A DNA stretch of 64,000 nucleotides. It comes from Liriodendron chinense. Its lineage: Eukaryota > Streptophyta > Magnoliopsida > Magnoliales > Magnoliaceae. Both the position numbers and the translations under genes were made by a program. Shown one piece after another: positions 57,581 to 64,000 of this stretch; positions within the stretch are counted from its first letter, which is position 1; every line of letters starts with the position of its first letter. The stretch covers positions 992,001 through 1,056,000 of the forward strand of contig ML058552.1 of the NCBI GenBank assembly GCA_003013855.2. Direction: 5' to 3'. The notes below the pieces were generated by a model, which was given only the letters and a program-made list of their open reading frames with translations, was not told where the DNA came from and searched no databases.

Positions 57581-57775
57581 TCTTATACAAACTCATCCAA
57601 ACACATCCAACTTAACACGACACCGACATAAAGCCCTCGAGAACGAGGCAAGCCAGTGGCACAAACGGCGATTCGCGCACACGCACCCTTCTTCTTTTTC
57701 CAAAAGGAAGGGAGAACGTTCGAGAGCGCAGAATGGCGAGCATCCACAACGCAATACCTCCGTCAGACTAGGAGA

Positions 57776-60700
57776 TCAATCATCCTGATACACAGGATCA
57801 TTCAGAGTGATGGACATGTCCTCTGAATCAAAATTCTCAACAAATGGTTTAAGGCGTTGTCCATTAACTTTAAAACAGTTACCATTTGCAGCATTCTCTA
57901 TCTCGACAGCCCCATGAGGAAAAACTTCTTTAACAATGTATGGGCTGGTCCATTGAGATCGTAATTTTTCTGGAAAAAAATGAAGTTGAGATTTATACAA
58001 GAGCACTTTTTGACCTTCATGGAAAGATTTTCTGAAGATGTGCTGGTCATGAAAGGCCTTCATCCTACTCTTGTAAATTCTCGAGTTCTCGTAGGCATCG
58101 TTTCGGATCTCGTCAAGCTCATTCATTTGGAGTTTGCGAAGCGAGCTAGCCTTGTCAACATTAAAGTTCAATGCCCGAATTGCCCAATAGGCTTTGTGTT
58201 CAATCTCCATAGGCAAGCGGCAAGCGGCAAGCTTTCCCATAGACAAGTACATAGGGGGACATTCCAATGGGGTTCTTGTAAGTGTTAAGGTGATCCTAAA
58301 GCGCATCATCTAATCTCATTGACCAATCTTTGCAATCCGGCCTCACCGTCTTTTTCAAAATTTGTTTCATTCTTCGGTTGGAAATTGCAGCTTGCCCACT
58401 CATTTGTGGGTGGTATGGGGTACTCACTTTATGCCTAATGCCATATTTCTTCATTAAGGCTTCAAAAGGCCTATTGCAAAAGTGAGAACCACCATCACTA
58501 ATGATGGCTCGAGGCGTTCCAAATTTGAAAAGTATGTTTTCTTTAAGGAACTTTAGAACCGTATGATGATCGTTGGTTCTACATGGAATAGCCTTTATCC
58601 ATTTAGACATATAGTCTACAGCAAGCAATATATAGACATGTCCAAAAGATGACGGGAATGGTCTAATGAAATCGATGCCCCAACAGTCAAAGACTTCAAG
58701 ATGTTAAATTGGGGTAAGAGGCATCATATTTCGATGGGATAATCCTCCTAACTTTTGGCAACGCTCGCATGCTTTGCAAAACTCGTGGGTATCCTTAAAT
58801 AGAGTGGATCAATAAAAACCACATTGCAGAATTTTTGTAGTGGTTTTCTTGGCGGAAAAATGACCCTCACATGCTTGATCATGGCAAAACGAGATGACGG
58901 AATTATGTTCATCATTAGGGACACATCCCCTAATAATTTGATCTGTGCAGTATTTAAACAGTAAAGGTTCATCCTAGAAAAATCTGCGCACTTCCCTGAG
59001 AAATTTTTGTTTATCCTGCGCAGTCCAATGAGTTGGCATCGCACCTGTGGAGAGATAATTGGCTATGTCAGCGTACCATGGTGGATGCATAGCAACAAAG
59101 AGTTGCTCATCAGGGAATGAGTCCTCAATAGGTGACTCGTCAATGGAATTAGGTAGAATTAGGCATGATACATGATCCGCCACCACATTTTCTACTCCCT
59201 TCTTATCCTTGATCTCCAAATCGAATTCTTGAAGGAGTAGGATCCATCTAAGAAAATAGGGCTTGACATCCTTCTTAGAAAAAATATGTTTTAGCGCCGC
59301 ATGATCTATGTAAACGATAACCTTGGATCCTATTAAGTAAGGCCTGAATTTGTCCAAGGCAAAGATGATGGCTAGGAGCTCCTTCTCCATAGTCGAGTAA
59401 TTGACTTGGGCAGGATTTAAGGTCTTACTCGCATAGTAGATAACGTGGGGCTTCTTATCTTTCTTTTGGCCTAACACTGCCCCAATAGCATAATCGCTCG
59501 CATCGCACATCAACTCAAAAGGTACTAACCAATACGGTGGTTGCATGATAGGAGCGGTTGTCAACATGTCTTTTAGCTTTTTAGCTTTGAAAAGGCTAAT
59601 TGACATTTGGCACTCCACTCAAATTGGTTCTCCTTTTGGAGGAGGTTACATAAGGGCCTTGAGATATGACTAAAATCCCTTATGAACCTTCTATAAAAAT
59701 CGACATGTCTAAGGAAGGACCGCACATCGCGTATGCTTTTGGGTGGTGGTAGATTGGAAATTATATTGATTTTGGCCCGGTCTACCTCTATTCCATTAGA
59801 CGAGATGATATCTCCAAGGACTATTCCTCTTTGTACCATGAAATGACACTTTTCTCAGTTTAAAATGAGGTTCTTCTCCTCACACCTTGTCAAGACCAAC
59901 TTCAAGCGATTGAGGCACTCATCAAAAGTACAACCAAAAATAGAAAAATCGTCTATGAATACCTCGAGAAATTCACCCACCATGTCATAGAAAATACTCA
60001 ACATGCATCATTGGAATGTGGCGAGTGCATTACATAGTCTGAATGGCATTCTTCGGTATGCGAAGGTGCCAAACGGGCATGTAAAAGTGGTCTTCTCTTA
60101 GTCTTCTGGGGCTATCTCAATTTGATTGTAACCGAAATAGCAATTTAGGAAGCAATAATAGGAATGACCCACTAACCTCTCCAAAATTTGATCTATGAAT
60201 GGGAGAGGGAAGTGGTCCTTCCTAGTGACCGTGTTTAGCTTTCGATAATCAATGCACATACGCCAACCGATGGTTACTCTAGTCGGTATAAGCTTGTTGT
60301 TGGCGTTTTTTACAATGGTAATACCGTATTTCTTAGGGATAACTTGGGTAGGACTCATCCTTTGGCTATCCGAGATGGGGTAGATGATACCCACATCTAG
60401 TAGCTTTAACACCTCAGCTTTAACAACCTCCATCATGTTTGGATTTAGCCTTCGTTGAGGTTGTCTAGTCGTTTTTGCATTTTCTTCGAGGTGTATACGG
60501 TGAGTACAAACAGAAGAGTCTATCCCCTTGAGATTCGCTATTGTCCAACCTATGGCTCCCCTATGTTGTTTAAGTAGCTCAATCAACTTGAGCTCTTGGT
60601 CTTTCCCTAGGTGAGAGGCAATGACAGCCGGGAATGTTTCTTCTTGACCCAAGTATACATATTTAAGCTTGGATGGTAATGGTTTAAGGTCAAGCTTTGG

Positions 60701-61887
60701 TGGTTTGATGTTAGACGGTAGAGGCATTGATGTGGTTGGTGGCAATCTTTCAAAATGGGGCCTCCACCGGCTAGTATCAACTACCAGTTTCTCAATATTC
60801 AATGCTTGCACAATTTCACTAATGATGGGGTCTTTGGAATCCTTAAAATGTGCCAAGCATGTCTCCAAGCCTTTTAGTGGTTCAAGTTGGAGGAGCTCTT
60901 CTTCTTCAAAAGATTCGAGCATATTTACCTCGAAGAGCTCGTCGTCATCAACATCCCTATGCCTTTTGCCCAAGTGGAACACATTCACCTCTAATGTCAT
61001 GTTCCCATAGGATAATTGCATCACCCCGTTCTGGCAATTTATGATTGCATTTGATGTAGCAAGGAATGGGCGGCCTAAAATTACCAGTATTTGAGTGCTA
61101 GCATCTATAACCGGTTGTGTGTCCAAGATGATAAAATCCACCGGATAGTAGAATTTGTCAACTTGGACTAGAACATCATCAATTATCCCTCTCGGTACAC
61201 GGATGGATCTATCAGCGAGTTGTAACGTGGTTTTGGTGGGTTTTAATTCACCAAGACCCAATTGCTCATATACCGATACGGGATCAAGTTTACGCTTGCC
61301 CCCAAGTCTAACAATGCACGCTCAATCCGGTAGTCTCCAATGATACATGAGATTGTGGGACTACTGGAATCTTTGAACTTTGGGGAGGTCTTTTGAGTGA
61401 GAATGACACTCACTTGCTCATTTTGGAAGGTCTTTTGCTGCACATTATATTTGCGTTTAGTTATGCATAGGTCCTTTAGAAACTTGGCATAAGAGGGGAT
61501 TTGTTTGATGGCATCGAGCAATTGAATGTTTATCTTGACTTGTCTAAAAATCTCTAAAATATCATGAGAGTTTGGGAGAGATTTGGGAGCAACCAATCTC
61601 AAAGGGAATGGTGCTACGGGCTTGTAAAAGCGTTCTGTTTCTTGTGGGGCTAAGTTGGATCCATCCTCATCCTCAGAATTTACCGGATCATTAGGCTTGT
61701 CAATTTGTTTACTACTTCTAAGAGTGGTGAGGGATTTGGCTTGCTCCATATGTTGGTTGGAGAGATTAGGAATGCTTACTTCTTGTACTTGATTTAGATT
61801 GGGCTGAGGTTGGGCCAGAAAGGTCCCTTCCCTAGCATTCAAGCGTCCCTTAATCTCATCAACCGAGACTTTAAGCTCTTGGAACAT
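57776..61887 (-). pseudogene. C1 pol (protease to integrase, heavily broken)
   Basis: On the minus strand: protease DLGASVNLIP with a 1-nt loss near 61,281; RT with DYRKLNTVTRKDHFPLPFID and a FIDDFSIF box in place of FMDDFSVF; RNase H with MCDASDYAIGAVLGQ; integrase with GIDFIRPFPSSFG and DGGSHFCNRPFE; and a complete C-terminal tail ending NDPVYQDD. Stops: TAA 60,098-60,100; TGA 60,008-60,010; TGA 59,855-59,857; TAG 58,974-58,976; TGA 58,809-58,811; TAA 58,704-58,706; TAG 58,296-58,298. Frame also changes near 59,600. GFIRP in place of GFMGP and other changes show long decay. Confidence 0.93.
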
Positions 61888-63248
61888 TTGCTAATTTTTT
61901 TTTATTGATTTGCGTTTGCCCTTGCATAAACACTTTTAAGGTGTCCTCCATTGAGAATTGAGGTGGGGCCATATTTTGCATGGGTGGCCCTCCTTGAGAG
62001 TTAGTAGGATTGCTCGTGGGAGCATTATTCCAACTGAAATTTGGGTGGTTCTTCCAAGTAGAATTGTACGTACTACCCACCAGTCCATTAAAAGGTTGTT
62101 GATAACCATATGTGACATTTGCATGTTCATGTAACACCTCTTGAAATGCAGGAATTGTAGGACAATCTTGCGTAGCGTGTAAATTGGTGAAACATATCCC
62201 ACACGTGGTCTCAATAGCTTCATTGGACTTTGAAACTCCACTCTTACTAAGTTCCATGGCCTCGATTTTCCTTGCGAGGCTGTCTAACCTTGCATTCACA
62301 TCATCTTCCTCCTTTTGGATATAAATCCCTCCTTTCTCTTTTTCTTGAGTAGGCTTGGGGTTATTAGATTTATCCGAGGTATCCCATGATTGGGCATTCT
62401 CGGCCAATATATCTAAATAACTCCAAGCTTCATCTGGATTTTTGCTCATAAACTCGTCGTTGCACATGTCCAACCTCCCAGAGCCATCGTACGAGCCAGC
62501 TACGAATTAGCGCATATTGAAACTTAATCCATCATTAAAGAAGTCTATGATTCGCCAAGTTTCGTAGTCGTGATGTGGGCAAGCAAGTAGGAGGTTCTTA
62601 AACCTTTCCCAACATTGAAAGAATGATTCACTCACTTTAGCCGAAAAATACATTATGACTCTTCGAAGGGTGTTTGTTTTATGAGCCAGGAAGAACTTTT
62701 TCAAGAATTCCCTGGTCATCTCGTTCCATGACCCTATCGAGTGTGGTCGAAGAGAGTGAAACCAAGTCTTGGCTCTTTCTTTTAATGAAAAGGGAAAAAG
62801 TTTAAGTTTAATGACATCTTCCGAAACATTAGTATATTGCAAGGTAGCCACCACTTCTTCAAATTCCTTTAAGTGCAAATATGGGCTTTCAGAGTCTAGC
62901 CCATGGTATTTTGGTATCAGTTGAATCACACCCGGCTTTATATCGATGTTTCCCCTTGTTGGTGGTAAGACCACGCACGAGGGTGTAGTTGCAAGGGCCG
63001 GTTGTAGGTAGTCCCGTAATGATCTCATTAGAGGAACGTTATGTACCTCATTCTCTCCTACTCCCTCTTGATTTGCGTTTGTTGTTGGAGCGGGGGGGAT
63101 TCCTTAAAGGTGTTTGATCTATACTTCCCAAACTATCACAATGCTCTTGGTATTTTCGGACTCGTCTATGGACTGACAATGGTCCAACTAGACCACCTTC
63201 GGATTGGAGACGATTGGAGTGGTCTCGTTCCCAATGGGACATAAACAA
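61871..63248 (-). pseudogene. C1 gag (broken)
   Basis: The start aligned with B1 is MFMSHWERDHSNRLQ at 63,248. A shift at a G7 run (63,092-63,098) leads into SLRDYLQPALATTPSC and GVIQLIPKYHGLDSE. TAA 62,507-62,509 replaces the Gln of MRQF in A1 and B1. A short in-frame extra segment follows. The CCHC knuckle CGICFTNLHATQDC is kept. The frame ends after a shift in an A9 run (61,900-61,915). Confidence 0.92.
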
Positions 63249-63464
63249 AAAAAAAACTAAGCTAATCCGAAGTCCGAAAATATGAAATTAATCTAAAAAT
63301 TGAAAATCTGTAAAAGCACTAAGTTAGAAGGATATTACTCGATTCGCTTGAACTAGAGAAGAAATCCTACAAAGCAAAACAATGTGTTAGTTCTAAGAAA
63401 TTAGAAAAACCTATCTACTTCTACTTCTACAGCCACTAAAACAATCTAGAACCGTTATCTAAAC

Positions 63465-63482
63465 TCCCCGGCAACGACGCCA
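63465..63482 (-). other. C1 primer-binding site
   Basis: On the minus strand TGGCGTCGTTGCCGGGGA, one base different from the A1 primer site. Confidence 0.85.
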
Positions 63483-63488
63483 AAAATT

Positions 63489-64000
63489 TGTTCGCTCGCC
63501 TCAAGTGCAAGGCTGCGATGTAGTAATAAATCTCGGTAAGACCGAGGTCGATCTACAGGGAATTAGAAAACAGCTTCTATACTATTCCAGCAACCAGGAT
63601 TGCAATAATTAAGAGATTCAATTGAGAGAATTACGTTAAAACAGTAACTTAAGGAAAACAGTAATTTAAAGAAACTAAGGCTTTCAAGGATCCACTTGTA
63701 ACAATCCTATGTCAATCCAATCAATCCAAACATAAACACAACTAGATTTGAAGTTCTATCTCTCATCTAGTTGGAAGATAAAGCATTAAACACATTCAAT
63801 CCCACTTAAGTTGAACTTCCAAGTTCTAGTCCCATTCAGCCACATATAGCATTCGAAATCATAGCCTTCGGAGTTACAGCCATGCCTATAGACTATGGCA
63901 TGCTCAAGGGTTACCATAATTCGAATCTAATCAAACAAAACATAATAATCTCAGAGAATTGCAAGGAATCCATGTCTGAAGCACATGAACTCTCATAAAA
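63489..64000 (-). repeat. C1 5' LTR (partial, runs off the window)
   Basis: On the minus strand the LTR ends GGCGAGCGAACA. It shares the CTCGGTCTTACCGAG stem-loop (63,532-63,546) and TTTATTACTACATCGCA with family A. The rest of the LTR lies beyond 64,000. Confidence 0.88.

Larger units (their letters stand above)
57757..64000 (-). mobile_element. C1: truncated Athila-like element
   Basis: A minus-strand element with gag and pol clearly related to A1 and B1, and a primer site at 63,465-63,482. The 5' LTR starts at 63,489 and leaves the window. The 3' end is cut: the sequence stops just after the GATCTCCTAGTCTGACGGAGG region behind pol and joins T1 internal sequence at about 57,757, with no 3' LTR. 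It carries many stops and shifts and appears older than A1 and B1. Confidence 0.9.

Noticed and set aside
57408..57788. A 126-codon plus-strand ORF at the T1/C1 join
   Set aside because: It spans the LTR end, the primer-site-like word and the start of C1, which cannot be one gene.

Overview
The window is nuclear DNA of a flowering plant. It is almost entirely transposable-element sequence, with no intact ordinary host gene that I can support. The evidence is GT-AG introns, plant mobile domain (PMD) genes, Athila- and Tat-type Ty3/gypsy elements, TSDs of 5 bp, and many degenerate repeats built on GGGTCCCACC and CCGTCCAT motifs. I associate those motifs with magnoliids and other early-diverging woody angiosperms, but that is a weak guess. 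No bacterial operon, CRISPR, rRNA or tRNA gene was seen.

Region 1 (1-11,897): three decayed PMD-type genes all lie on the minus strand (173-3823, about 5100-6454, 8403-9894). Several introns with GT-AG ends survive, but each reading frame is broken by nonsense codons that are nearly all one transition away from Gln, Arg or Trp codons. Between and beyond them are low-complexity and degenerate repeat regions: a CATGCGCC inverted-repeat cluster, an Asp/Gly-rich reading frame, and GGGCCCA-type and GCCCACTTGAA-type repeats.

Region 2 (11,898-25,904): one unusual LTR element, here called GL-1, is bounded by a perfect TSD (GCAAG). Its LTRs are about 5.78 kb each, but its internal region is only 919 bp. 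That internal region has a tRNA-iMet primer-binding site, a polypurine tract and a single 167-aa nucleocapsid-like reading frame with two CCHC zinc knuckles. There is no capsid, protease, RT, RNase H or integrase. The 5' LTR carries a nested 2.8-kb solo LTR (TSD TAGGC) and has lost about 1.29 kb. This is the best candidate for a little-described system: a non-autonomous giant-LTR mini-Gag retroelement, probably mobilised by a Del/Tekay-type chromovirus.

Region 3 (25,910-29,623): non-coding DNA with two kinds of tandem repeat (about 155 bp and 452 bp).

Region 4 (29,624-57,756): a four-level nest. A Tat/Ogre-like LTR (T1) is interrupted by a solo LTR of Athila-like family A (A3). A3 is interrupted by a complete minus-strand Athila-like element of family B (B1, TSD GAAAG). 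B1 is interrupted by a complete plus-strand family A element (A1, TSD GTGAT) inside its integrase and by a long-form family A solo LTR (A2) inside its 5' LTR. The order of insertion is therefore T1, then A3, then B1, then A1 and A2. Family A LTRs carry an array of GACCGGTC-based palindromes upstream of a TATAAAAGG box.

Region 5 (57,757-64,000): a third Athila-like element (C1, minus strand), truncated at its 3' end and running out of the window in its 5' LTR. It is heavily mutated. A1, B1 and C1 can be aligned to one another, and this shows that nearly all nonsense mutations in A1 and C1 replaced Gln, Arg or Trp codons by transitions, as expected for decay of methylated DNA.
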